A DNA stretch of 64,000 nucleotides from positions 4,958,001 to 5,022,000 of the forward strand of contig NC_019682.1 of NCBI RefSeq assembly GCF_000316575.1, given 5' to 3'. The position numbers and the translations under genes were made by a program. The notes beneath the pieces are model-generated. The model made no database searches, was not told where the DNA came from, and saw nothing but the letters and a program-made list of their open reading frames with translations. Shown here one piece after another: positions 23,262 through 31,519 of the stretch. The stretch is from Calothrix sp. PCC 7507 (GTDB lineage: Bacteria > Cyanobacteriota > Cyanobacteriia > Cyanobacteriales > Nostocaceae). Position 1 is the first letter of the stretch. Each line of letters begins with the position of its first letter.

Positions 23262-24935
23262 TTAATGAGGGTTAAGATGGTCAGCATTAGCTACTAATGG
23301 TTCAGACTTGCCGTAACCGTAAGGTTCGCTAATAACGATGGGGAGTTCTTCAAAGTTTTCTACTGGAGGTGGTGAAGAAACTAACCACTCCAAGCCAATG
23401 GCGCGCCAGGGGTTAGCTGGGGCTTTCTCACCTTGCATTGAGGAAACTACCATATTGAAGATGAAAGGTAAGGTAGACATTCCCAACAGAAATCCGCCAA
23501 GACTGGCAATAATATTCCAGAATTCATATTCTGGGGCGTAGGAAGAAACTCGACGTAACATCCCTTGCAAGCCTAATGGGTGCATAGGCAAAAAGTTGAG
23601 GTTAGTGCCGATGAATGACAACCAAAAATGTAACTTACCCCAGCCTTCAAAATACATCCGCCCGGTCATTTTGGGGAACCAGTGGTAGAAGGCTGCATAC
23701 AAGCCCATCGTCACTGTACCGAAAAGGACGTAGTGGAAGTGACCAACGACAAAATAGGTATTGTTAACGTGGACATCAACTGGTACAGAGGAAAGCATGA
23801 TGCCTGTGATACCTGCAAACACAAACATCACTAATCCACCCAAGGCAAATAACATGGGTGTATTCAACCGCAACTTACCGCCCCAAATGGTCGCTACCCA
23901 AGCGAACACTTTAATACCTGTGGGTACGGAGACGAACATTGTCGTCAACATGAAAATCATCCGCATCCAGCCAGGTGTGCCACTGACGTACAAGTGGTGT
24001 ACCCAAACAATACCGCTGACTACGGCAATTAAAAGGGATGAAATGGCAACTACTTTATAGCCAAATAGGGGTTTGCGGCTATAGACAGGGAATATTTCCG
24101 AGAAGATGCCGAAGACGGGCAAAATGATCACGTAAACGGCAGGGTGAGAGTAGAACCAGAAGTAATGCTGGAAGAGAATCGGATTACCGCCCTTGCTGGG
24201 GTCGAAAAAGGCAGTACCTGCGGTGAGGTCAAGTAACAACATGACTGCACCTGCTGTCAGTGCAGGTAATCCGAACAGCTGGATAATCTGGGCGCTAAAT
24301 ACTGCCCAGACAAAGAGGGGCATCCGGAAGAAGGTCATACCGGGTGCGCGCATCTTGACGATGGTGGTGACAAAGTTGACAGCGCCCATAATGGAAGAGA
24401 CGCCGGATATTGCCACTGCTAATAGCCAAACAACTTGACCGTTAATTAAGTTACCTGTGGGGTTTTGCAGACTGACTGGTGGGTATGACCACCAACCAGC
24501 TTGGGCGGGGCCACCAGGGACTAAAAAGCTGCCCATGAGGAGGATTCCGACTACAGGCACCATCCAAAAGGCAACGGCATTCAGGCGGGGAAAGGCCATG
24601 TCTCGCGCCCCAATCATCAAGGGTACGAGATAGTTAGCAAACCCAACTAGAGACGGAAATGTCCACAGAAATAGCATGACAGTGCCATGCATGGTGAACA
24701 TGCCGTTGTAGACAGTTCGGTCTACTAGGTCTGATTCGGGTGTAATTAGTTCTCCCCGAATCACCATTGCAAAGATACCGCCGACTAAGAAGAAGATGAA
24801 TGAGGTGACGAGGTATTGGATACCAATAACCTTGTGGTCGGTGCTAAAGCTGAAGTATTGCTTCCAGCCGTTTGGGGGTTCGTGATGAGGCTTTTCAGTA
24901 GGGATACTGATGCCTTCGAGGGGAATATTTGTCAT
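23262..24935 (-). CDS. coxA3: Heme-copper oxidase subunit I (ARTO/Cox3 type)
   Basis: A 557-aa protein with twelve membrane helices. Ligands are all present: His83 (TMHGT), His264 and the cross-linking Tyr268 (FYSHPAVYV), His313-His314 (WVHHLYVSG), and His399/His401 (GHFHYVLFG). The D-channel glutamate of A1-type oxidases is replaced: the motif is YSHPAVY rather than GHPEVY, the signature of A2-type enzymes. It reduces oxygen to water while moving protons. The gene starts 4 bp after coxB. With a CoxB lacking CuA, the electron donor is expected to be a quinol or another non-cytochrome donor. Confidence 0.93.
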   Translation of the reverse strand: MTNIPLEGISIPTEKPHHEPPNGWKQYFSFSTDHKVIGIQYLVTSFIFFLVGGIFAMVIRGELITPESDLVDRTVYNGMFTMHGTVMLFLWTFPSLVGFANYLVPLMIGARDMAFPRLNAVAFWMVPVVGILLMGSFLVPGGPAQAGWWSYPPVSLQNPTGNLINGQVVWLLAVAISGVSSIMGAVNFVTTIVKMRAPGMTFFRMPLFVWAVFSAQIIQLFGLPALTAGAVMLLLDLTAGTAFFDPSKGGNPILFQHYFWFYSHPAVYVIILPVFGIFSEIFPVYSRKPLFGYKVVAISSLLIAVVSGIVWVHHLYVSGTPGWMRMIFMLTTMFVSVPTGIKVFAWVATIWGGKLRLNTPMLFALGGLVMFVFAGITGIMLSSVPVDVHVNNTYFVVGHFHYVLFGTVTMGLYAAFYHWFPKMTGRMYFEGWGKLHFWLSFIGTNLNFLPMHPLGLQGMLRRVSSYAPEYEFWNIIASLGGFLLGMSTLPFIFNMVVSSMQGEKAPANPWRAIGLEWLVSSPPPVENFEELPIVISEPYGYGKSEPLVANADHLNPH

Positions 24936-24939
24936 CAGT

Positions 24940-25857
24940 TCAACTGGAAGAATTGACTAGAGGTGGTGCTGCTGGGATAACTGTTACCCAACCATTTTTG
25001 ACTGGTTGACTGCTGGTTTGGGCATACTCAAAGGCTGCCTGATTGTGTGCGGGTGCCAATTTGTGAGTTGATGTTTTGGCTAACCACTCGTGATACTCTG
25101 CGGGTGATTCGACGATGACATCCGCTTGCATGGTGGCGAAGTATGTACCGCTGTATTGAGAATCTGTGAGTCGGTATTTGCCGTTGCGGATGGGGGTAAA
25201 TTCAAAATCGATGTTGTGGTTGGGAATGATGTCTTGTTTGAGGCGGAAAGCTGGGATGTAGAAGCCGTGGAGTACATCCTCTGATTTGAGATTTAAACGA
25301 ACTCGGCGATCGCTTGGTAAATGCAATTCGGTAGTGGTAACATTTCTCTCTGGGTAGTAGAAGATCCATGCCCACTGTTTAGAAATCACATCAATTTTTT
25401 CCACTGGTTCAGCTGCAATGGATGCATCTTCTGTTGCTGCATAAGCTGACTCCATACCCATTGGGTTATGCAGGTGTACCAGTTCCATCGGCCCTTGGAT
25501 GGCCATTTTTTCGTAGGTTTGGTAGCTATAACCTGCAATCCAAATCACCAACAGAATGGGGATGGCTGTCCAGACAACTTCTAGGGTGATATTACCTTCA
25601 ATTGCTGGGCCATCGCTCAAATCATGCTGGGCGGCGCGATGGAAAATTACCGAATACATGAGAGTCCCAGTCACTCCCAGAAAGATGAACGCACCAAGCG
25701 TCACCAAGAAGCTAATCAAATCATCAATGAGTTGGGATTCAGCGGCTGCTTGTGGAGGAAGCCAAAAATAAGCCTGTCTACCAATCCAAATACTGATGGT
25801 GGCGAGAGCGATCGCGATCGTAATCAACGTTAAAATCTTGAAAGGTTTCATGGTCAT
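24940..25857 (-). CDS. coxB3: Oxidase subunit II lacking the CuA site (ARTO/Cox3 type)
   Basis: A 305-aa protein with two N-terminal membrane helices (about 8-28 and 47-72, with another hydrophobic stretch near 97-110) and a periplasmic cupredoxin domain. The first CuA histidine is kept (DVLHGFYIP, His197), but the CxxxCGxxHxxM loop reads DSQYSGTYFATM: both Cys are replaced (Asp232, Ser236) and the second His is Phe240; Met243 remains. It therefore cannot bind CuA, the property that defines the alternative respiratory terminal oxidase of cyanobacteria. It is unlikely to accept electrons from cytochrome c or plastocyanin directly. Confidence 0.93.
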   Translation of the reverse strand: MTMKPFKILTLITIAIALATISIWIGRQAYFWLPPQAAAESQLIDDLISFLVTLGAFIFLGVTGTLMYSVIFHRAAQHDLSDGPAIEGNITLEVVWTAIPILLVIWIAGYSYQTYEKMAIQGPMELVHLHNPMGMESAYAATEDASIAAEPVEKIDVISKQWAWIFYYPERNVTTTELHLPSDRRVRLNLKSEDVLHGFYIPAFRLKQDIIPNHNIDFEFTPIRNGKYRLTDSQYSGTYFATMQADVIVESPAEYHEWLAKTSTHKLAPAHNQAAFEYAQTSSQPVKNGWVTVIPAAPPLVNSSS

Positions 25858-25924
25858 GAGTCAGAATAAAGCAAAAGTAAAAAGTCAAAAGGCAAAAGAA
25901 AGAATAAAAAGAAAGGGAGTATCG

Positions 25925-25940
25925 CCCCTAAATTTAGGGG
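25925..25940. repeat. Perfect 16-bp palindrome between DUF2231 and coxB genes
   Basis: CCCCTAAATTTAGGGG, flanked by A-rich and T-rich tracts on the two sides, in the 114-bp gap between coxB and the upstream gene. It could be an RNA-processing or partial termination site within the operon. Confidence 0.55.
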
Positions 25941-25971
25941 TATTCTCTTTTTACTTTTTACTTTGATCTTT

Positions 25972-26577
25972 TTACTTCAATACTGTGTTGAGGTCTTCGC
26001 CCAATCGCAGCAAGCTATCTGCGGTATTGTGTACGCCAAATTCAGCCGCCAGTTGTGCCCCTAAGGTGCCGTGGAGGTACATGACAAACATGACTGTCAC
26101 ACCCGCTAATAGATAACTCCACTGCACTTGTCTATCTTCCTCTGGGCGCCAAACGTAGCGCTGGTATCCTCTCCAGATAGTCATGCCGATAATCAGCGCT
26201 AATAACACAACACCACCTACGCCATGCCAAATCATGGTATCCATAGCCTGGAATCCCCAAGCACTTTTCACATTAGCTGGTGGCCGTGCCAGCAGCATTT
26301 CATAAAAGCCAGCTGCTACTGTGAAAAAGGTGATGATGGATGAAGCCACCATGTTGTACCAGCCAACATCAAAAAAGTTGGCACGTTCTACAGAAATTGC
26401 TAAAAATTTGAAGACCCATTTTTCCAGGGGTAAGAAGACACCAATGATATCAAAGGTAACCCCGATGATGAACAAACCTAGGGTGAGGTGAACTAGGTTG
26501 GGATGAACTGGAATGCTGTAAGGTAGGCCATTAGGACCCAGTTGCCCACTCAATTGCTCAATTAGTTCTGGGTTCAT
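25972..26577 (-). CDS. DUF2231 membrane protein 2 of the oxidase operon
   Basis: A 201-aa protein with four hydrophobic helices. DUF2231 features include IPVHPNLVHLTLGLFIIGVTFD and a His-bearing helix near WHGVGGVVLLALIIGM. It overlaps the upstream paralogue by 4 bp and precedes coxB. Two such genes ahead of coxBAC are also known in the cox3 locus of Anabaena. The histidines in the membrane helices suggest heme or quinone binding, which would make the pair a candidate electron-delivery module for the CuA-less oxidase; that is inference. Confidence 0.85.
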   Translation of the reverse strand: MNPELIEQLSGQLGPNGLPYSIPVHPNLVHLTLGLFIIGVTFDIIGVFLPLEKWVFKFLAISVERANFFDVGWYNMVASSIITFFTVAAGFYEMLLARPPANVKSAWGFQAMDTMIWHGVGGVVLLALIIGMTIWRGYQRYVWRPEEDRQVQWSYLLAGVTVMFVMYLHGTLGAQLAAEFGVHNTADSLLRLGEDLNTVLK

Positions 26578-27074
26578 GGCAACATACCGTCCTTAATTGC
26601 TTCTACAACTGGTACTGTATGCAATCCATATATCCAAACCAATTCATCACCGAGATATACCTGCAAGCCAACGATCGCTGTTAAAATTAACCCCACTCCT
26701 AGATAATAAATTGATATTCTGTGTGGGTTTCTGGTCCGAATTACATAGCGCCATGCTGTAATTGCAGCGATAAATCCTGAAAGTGACCAGCCAATCATTG
26801 TATGTAAATTTAATACTGACTTAGCTACTTCGTAAGGCTGTGCCAAGCCAGCTTCAAATTGACCAAAAATTATCGCCACAAAGATGGAAATTGTAGCAAT
26901 AAACATATTCCACCAACTCACCTCAAACAGTCGGGAGTTGCCAGTAAAATAGCCAACTACATCACAAAAGAAAGCAAATAGCACCATCGCAATTACGAAG
27001 TGGATGACGATGGGATGAATCGCATCCGGATACGGTAAGTTGTGGTCGTTTAAATTTGTAAGATACTCAAGCAC
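26574..27074 (-). CDS. DUF2231 membrane protein 1 of the oxidase operon
   Basis: A 166-aa protein with four helices and paired membrane histidines (DAIHPIVIHFVIAMVLFAFF and LNLHTMIGWSLSGFIAA). The start is a GTG preceded by AGGAGA at good distance. It is the first gene of the five-gene operon DUF2231-DUF2231-coxB-coxA-coxC. The His pattern resembles small membrane b-type cytochromes, but heme binding is not proven. The two paralogues probably form a heterodimer. Confidence 0.85.
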   Translation of the reverse strand: MLEYLTNLNDHNLPYPDAIHPIVIHFVIAMVLFAFFCDVVGYFTGNSRLFEVSWWNMFIATISIFVAIIFGQFEAGLAQPYEVAKSVLNLHTMIGWSLSGFIAAITAWRYVIRTRNPHRISIYYLGVGLILTAIVGLQVYLGDELVWIYGLHTVPVVEAIKDGMLP

Positions 27075-27671
27075 GGTATTCTCCTAGGCATATCTACAGC
27101 ACCTCAAATAAACTTCCATGATTGACACCCACTCAGATCAATACCAATATCTACACATGACCAAGATAAATACATGGAGAGAGTTTCCAGGGATTCACGT
27201 GTCAGATTTATGGTAAATAACTTGGGTGAATTTGGTTCAATTTTTTGGGAAGGATTTCGGCGTTAATTCAGTTATCAGTTATCAAGTTCACTGTTTACTG
27301 TTCACTCTTGACTGATTTAATCTTTCTCAAGAAAGTCGCTGGTGTTTTTGGCATTGGCTAGACTTATCTATTAGTTTAAGTAAAGTTTTGTTATCTGTCA
27401 AAAGAGCAGAAAATAAAAGTTTTAAGAGTTTCTTAGCAACAAAATATTTTTTATAAATGTAGCTATTTTAGCTATTTGAAACAGATGAATATGTAAATAA
27501 TTTTACATATATCAATTCTTGATTTGTAATATCAGCCACAAAATATCCATTATTTAGCAACACCAAATTAACAGAACTATATGGCAATAGGAAAAGGGCA
27601 AAATCCTAAAACCTTTTTCCTGAGAAAAGTTGACATAAATTAATTGGCTGACAAATTCTACCGATCTAGAT
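27075..27671. other. Upstream region of the oxidase operon
   Basis: About 600 AT-rich bases between the oxidase operon (minus) and the RNA element. A short repeat AGTTATCAAGTTCACTG-type stretch lies near 27273-27292. A -35-like TTGACA is at 27630-27635, suitable for the RNA element downstream. No gene was found. Confidence 0.4.
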
Positions 27672-27778
27672 GCGCTTTACCTCTATGGTAAAGCTAGCTA
27701 GAGCGTTTCCGAAAGGAGACGGAAAGAAAAAGCGCGATACCAGGGGACTCTTAACAGGCTGGAAAGTCTCTTGGTGTC
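27672..27778 (+). ncRNA. Unassigned structured RNA / 5' leader element
   Basis: Three strong structures lie in series: GCTTTACC-TCTAT-GGTAAAGC (27674-27694); CGTTTCC-GAAA-GGAGACG with a GNRA tetraloop (27704-27721); and a 14-bp helix GATACCAGGGGACT / AGTCTCTTGGTGTC (27736-27749 with 27765-27778) with a 15-nt loop. Alternatively GCGCT (27672-27676) pairs with AGCGC (27731-27735), closing a three-way junction. A TTGACA box lies about 40 bp upstream. The MMADHC-like gene starts 230 bp downstream on the same strand. It does not match the consensus of any riboswitch I can recall. Confidence 0.6.
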
Positions 27779-28010
27779 CGTATCCCAGACTTGGCGATCG
27801 TGGCTGCCTACTTCAACAACTTGAAATCTGCTCTATCATCACGATAGGTTAATAAAAGATGAATATTTGACTAAAACTTAATAATTTATTCATAATAACT
27901 TTAAAGAAACTTAAATAGTCGTAAAAAATTGATGATTTTTCTGAAGTTTAAAGAGTTATCATCAATACCAAGGATTAAAGTCAAAAACTTGCAAAAACCG
28001 AATCAATTTA

Positions 28011-28568
28011 GTGAACTATCCTAAAGTTTACACTTCGGAGCAAGGCTGTCCAATTAATTTAGTTGGCAAAACAGGACAAGCCGTTCAAATTTCGATTCAT
28101 TCGCCCAGTCAGTATATCTGTGCCAACTGCGAACGGATCATACCAGATTGGAAACAGCAGTCTTTTTTGTGGGTAGTGATTGTTTTACAACAGTCACGAT
28201 ATGAATTAGTTGAAAGAACGGCGAAAATAGAGACAGAAAAAGAACGTTTGCGCGAAAAGTTTATGAGGTTCGGCTGTGATTTGGCATTTAATCTGCGCGA
28301 TCATGGTTATTTAACAGACCTCATAGATCCCCGTACTGGCTATCCTTTACTTTCCCATCCAGGTGCAGTTCCCCACGATGACACAGCAGTGGCGACAGCT
28401 TTACTTAAATATCAAGTAATTCAAAATAAATGTCGTGTGCTAGTACACCCATACTGGGGCACAGCAGTTTATCCCAGCACCTTGATATCAGAAGCACCAC
28501 CAATGATCATTGAATCGCTCATTAAAGGTATAGCACCTATGCATGGGTGGCAAGAAATGATTCAATAG
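28011..28568 (+). CDS. MMADHC-like protein (cobalamin trafficking homologue)
   Basis: A 185-aa protein starting at GTG. The C-terminal part resembles the human methylmalonic aciduria and homocystinuria type D protein: LIDPRTGYPLLSHPG, then CRVLVHPYWGTAVYPSTLI and EAPPMIIESLIKG. In animals this protein directs cobalamin to its two target enzymes; the role of the cyanobacterial homologue is not established. A CANC motif near residue 38 could bind metal or cobalt. It stands alone, downstream of a structured leader RNA that may regulate it. The start is uncertain because no strong ribosome-binding site is visible. Confidence 0.78.
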   Translation: MNYPKVYTSEQGCPINLVGKTGQAVQISIHSPSQYICANCERIIPDWKQQSFLWVVIVLQQSRYELVERTAKIETEKERLREKFMRFGCDLAFNLRDHGYLTDLIDPRTGYPLLSHPGAVPHDDTAVATALLKYQVIQNKCRVLVHPYWGTAVYPSTLISEAPPMIIESLIKGIAPMHGWQEMIQ

Positions 28569-28630
28569 TAAGACTAAAGCTGCGTGTCATATTTTTTCCA
28601 TAGGGGTTATCAATGGTCAAAAGTCAATAG

Positions 28631-28659
28631 TCAAGAGTCCAAAATGTGGGGACTCTTGA
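28631..28659. terminator. Bidirectional stem-loop between convergent genes
   Basis: TCAAGAGTCC (28631-28640) pairs with GGACTCTTGA (28650-28659) around a 9-nt loop. It lies between the MMADHC-like gene and the convergent hydrolase gene. Confidence 0.55.
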
Positions 28660-28709
28660 CTCCCATAAAAGAAGATATTTGTGTCAATCGCGTAAGTCCT
28701 CAACAGATA

Positions 28710-29519
28710 TCAATCAAGATTAGAGCTGATTAGGAACTTGAGCATAGCTGAGGACACAGCTTCAGGTGCTTCAATTAAGAAGCCATGACCAACACCATCA
28801 AGAATAACAAGTTCAGCGTTGGCAATACCTTGAGTAAGTTGCTCAGAAAACTTTACTGGAGTAAGAATATCTTGTTTGCCGACTATCACTAAGGTAGGAC
28901 AGTGAATATCTTTAAGGCGGTCTTTTGTATCGCTATCTAGAATAGCACGGCTTTGATGATAAATTCCCTTTGGTGTTGGTGGGAAGGGGTTGTTTATCCG
29001 CATATTAATAATCATCTCAATCATGCCTGGTGTTGAGTAAAACCCATCGGTAAATATCCAAGGCAAGATAATTTGTTGATAAAGTTTTGGATCTACAGTG
29101 TAGGGGAGGTAGCCCCAAGTTTCAATAATACTATTAAATAGAGCATCACCCTTCGCCCAGGACGAGAGTAGGGTGAGACTTTGTACCTTTTCTGGGTGTG
29201 CTAACACTATTTCTTGGGCAATTTGACCACCCATTGAATGACCTGCTAAATGCACTTTTTTGATGCCGATGTGATTTAGCAGTGCTGCTACATCACTTGC
29301 CATTTGTTGAGTGCTATAAGGGTCTTCAGGAGCAGAAGTTTGTCCTATATCTCGGTTGTCTAAGTGAATGACTTGATACTTTTTGAGGAGGGACGGCATC
29401 AGCAGCGACCAATAAGTATGATCGCATAAGAAGCCGGCAATTAATAGTAAAGGCTCGCCCTCTCCCTTGATGTCGTAGAACAAATCAATTCCGTTAACAT
29501 GAACCTTTGGCATAGTCAA
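28710..29519 (-). CDS. Alpha/beta hydrolase
   Basis: A 269-aa soluble enzyme of the alpha/beta-hydrolase fold. The nucleophile elbow GHSMGGQ (Ser near residue 95), oxyanion region LLIAGFLCDHTYWS, an acidic residue in TLVIVGKQDILTP and the C-terminal His in GVGHGFLIEAP make the triad. The substrate is unknown; relatives hydrolyse esters, lactones or beta-ketoadipate enol-lactone. It lies 82 bp downstream of the MFS transporter on the same strand and near a siderophore receptor. A role in siderophore-ester processing is possible but speculative. Confidence 0.88.
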   Translation of the reverse strand: MTMPKVHVNGIDLFYDIKGEGEPLLLIAGFLCDHTYWSLLMPSLLKKYQVIHLDNRDIGQTSAPEDPYSTQQMASDVAALLNHIGIKKVHLAGHSMGGQIAQEIVLAHPEKVQSLTLLSSWAKGDALFNSIIETWGYLPYTVDPKLYQQIILPWIFTDGFYSTPGMIEMIINMRINNPFPPTPKGIYHQSRAILDSDTKDRLKDIHCPTLVIVGKQDILTPVKFSEQLTQGIANAELVILDGVGHGFLIEAPEAVSSAMLKFLISSNLD

Positions 29520-29601
29520 ACAATTTTGGATTATGGATGGCTGCGAGCAAGATGCTCGAACTACAAAATAAATTTGCCAAATGGGAATGCACCCCAGGAT
29601 T

Positions 29602-30810
29602 TTATGTAAATCCTATACGCTGCTTCTGCTTAACTAGCCAGAAAGAGAGTAGAGCGATCGCTATTCCAGCGAAAATAAAACAGGGAACATAGCCGAAATT
29701 ATCCACTACTCTACCAAACACGGCTGCACCTATTCCTTGGCCAATAAACAAATTGAAGGCGAACAGTGATACCGCCGTTCCTCTTGCTTCTGGTGCTAAC
29801 TCTGTCGCTTGGGTTTGCAGGGTGCTATGCATCATATAGAAGCCTAATCCCATGATGATGCTTAAAGGGACAAAAAGTATCCAGTTTTGGAATAATGCGA
29901 TCGCTAAAAATGAGATACACATTAACAGTCCACCCACACCCATCAAACCGCGTTCACCCAGTCTACTTACCAACCACTTCACAGCGCGACTGTAAATCAA
30001 TCCTCCCAATCCAAAACCACTCAGCATAAATCCAATCGCCACATAGGGCAAATTATATCTGTCTCGCAGAAATGCACCAACATAAGCAAATCCACCAAAC
30101 AGACAAAAGCCTTCAATAAATACTCCTACAATCACAGTCCGCGCCACTGGTTGCGTCAGCAGTTGGAAATAAGGCCGGAATGTAAACCTAGCTACTTGAC
30201 TTTGAGGACGATGCCCATCACTGAGATGACGCATCCCACGCCACAATAATATAGCAACGCCAAGAGAGATAATCCCAAATACTAAAAAGATATCTCGCCA
30301 ACTAATATATTCACCAAAAATGCCGCCCAAACTACCGCCGAGGATTTGACCTAATACTAAAGCACTCAGATATTTACCGATAGCAGCTTGGCGTTCTTCA
30401 TAAGGAAAATTATCACCAATATAAGCTAACGTGACAGGGATAATCCCCGCTGCAAACATCCCCGTAAGAAACCGTAGCAAGGTAAGTAGAATAATATTAG
30501 GCATGAAAGCACAAGCAGCGGTACCCACCGCAAAAGCTGTCAGTGCGGCCGTAATCACCTTGAGTTTGCCGATGTGATCGCCTAATGGACCATAAACTAA
30601 TTGAAACAGTCCATAGGGAATTGTATATGCTGAAACAATCACCGCCGCACTGCCCACACCGACTTTAAACTCATCAGCAATAATGTGCAGTAGTGGGTCA
30701 ATCACCCGCACATCTGCAATTACCATGAAAGCAGCCGCACCCAACAATCCTAATGAAACAGGTTTCTTACCTGCTTTTTCAGTTGCGAACCTACTCATAC
30801 TTGAGATCAA
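29602..30810 (-). CDS. Major facilitator superfamily transporter
   Basis: A 402-aa protein with twelve predicted helices. MFS motif A is seen in the loop between helices 2 and 3 (GPLGDHIGKLK), and the second half repeats the pattern (LVSRLGERGLM). It resembles the drug/proton antiporter group with an FARTFLTGMF-like helix 4 pattern (LLRFLTGMFAAGIIPVTLAY). The gene is divergent from the TonB receptor, with about 700 bp of repeats between them. Export of a siderophore or other small molecule is plausible from context, but the substrate is unknown. Confidence 0.88.
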   Translation of the reverse strand: MISSMSRFATEKAGKKPVSLGLLGAAAFMVIADVRVIDPLLHIIADEFKVGVGSAAVIVSAYTIPYGLFQLVYGPLGDHIGKLKVITAALTAFAVGTAACAFMPNIILLTLLRFLTGMFAAGIIPVTLAYIGDNFPYEERQAAIGKYLSALVLGQILGGSLGGIFGEYISWRDIFLVFGIISLGVAILLWRGMRHLSDGHRPQSQVARFTFRPYFQLLTQPVARTVIVGVFIEGFCLFGGFAYVGAFLRDRYNLPYVAIGFMLSGFGLGGLIYSRAVKWLVSRLGERGLMGVGGLLMCISFLAIALFQNWILFVPLSIIMGLGFYMMHSTLQTQATELAPEARGTAVSLFAFNLFIGQGIGAAVFGRVVDNFGYVPCFIFAGIAIALLSFWLVKQKQRIGFT

Positions 30811-31041
30811 AAATTACTCATAGGATACCAAACAATCAATTACCCAATAGACATCTCCGTAAAAGAATGTAGAGACGGGGAATTCCAGTATCTTTCTCCT
30901 ATCCTCCCCTGCCTTTTGGTCAATATCGTGAGAGATAAATCTTTGGGCAATTGTGATGGCGATGCCTAGGTTGGGCTACGCCTACGCTCTGAAGATGAAA
31001 GATTTGTGGGAGCATCACCCATACGTATTTCAGACTTTGTA

Positions 31042-31062
31042 TGCACCGTAGCCTTTAGAGGG
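31042..31062. repeat. Possible remnant of an IS end
   Basis: The bases TGCACCGTAGCC followed by TTTAGAGGGGAGGG closely match the right end and flank of the IS at 34171-35661 (TACACCGTAGCC then TTATAAAGGGGAGGG). It may mark a lost or decayed insertion in the same kind of target. Confidence 0.4.
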
Positions 31063-31072
31063 GAGGGTTAGG

Positions 31073-31233
31073 GTAGGCTGTTGACTTTGTACGAAATTAG
31101 CTAAAAATTATCATGCAATTTTTGTGTTTACCGTAGGGGCATCGGCACTGCCGTGCCCTGATGAGAACGTTAACTACGACTATTATTTTGGATGATGCAT
31201 TTTGGGCTGAAAACCCTCAGAGTCAACACCCTA
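31073..31233. mobile_element. Second copy of the 158-bp MITE, inverted
   Basis: Reverse-complement relative of 12653-12810: it begins GTAGGCTGTTGACTTTG and ends AGAGTCAACACCCTA, with the same internal segments (GGGGCATCGGCACTGCCGTG and TTTTGGGCTGAAAACCCTCAG). No simple target duplication flanks it by itself. Confidence 0.8.
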
Positions 31234-31343
31234 GTGGTTTGTCAATTTTGTTTTGAGGGGTTTTTGGTAGTGCGGGCCGAAAAGCCCGCGTGAGCGAGAC
31301 GCTCACACTACAGTCCCTCATTTCAACCCTGACAGACTACTAG
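31231..31343. mobile_element. 113-bp palindromic MITE adjoining the previous element
   Basis: Ends TAGTGGTTTGTCA and TGACAGACTACTA are imperfect inverted repeats of about 28 bp; the centre holds two hairpins (GCGGGC/GCCCGC and GTGAGCG/CGCTCAC). The block of both elements is flanked by AGGGTTAGGGT on each side (31064-31074 and 31342-31352). Confidence 0.75.
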
Positions 31344-31374
31344 GGTTAGGGTGGGGTCAAATTCATCCATGAAC

Positions 31375-31415
31375 AGTCCGGATTGAAGAGAAAAAAGTCC
31401 GGCTTGAAGAGAAAA
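31375..31415 (+). promoter_or_regulatory. Tandem 21-bp operator-like repeat upstream of the siderophore receptor
   Basis: AGTCCGGATTGAAGAGAAAA (31375-31394) and AGTCCGGCTTGAAGAGAAAA (31396-31415) differ at one base and repeat with a 21-bp period, two helical turns. A TATACT -10 box lies at 31433-31438, so the second repeat covers the -35 position. This layout fits activation by a dimeric AraC-family regulator such as PchR, which controls siderophore receptors. The regulator gene is not in the window. Confidence 0.65.
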
Positions 31416-31519
31416 CTATCATCTAAATCTCATATACTACTTGCAAATAATTTTTAATTAGTCTAAAAAATCAGGTACTGTTGCCAGTCAGATTAACAAG
31501 TGTGGTGTGTGGGACGACA

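Noticed and set aside
27672-27778. Cobalamin or glutamine riboswitch
   Set aside because: The conserved cores of those classes are absent; only a short GACGGAA resemblance to the glutamine motif was seen, too little to claim.
27670-27852. 60-codon frame over the structured RNA
   Set aside because: It has no binding site, and the strong helices explain the sequence better than a peptide.
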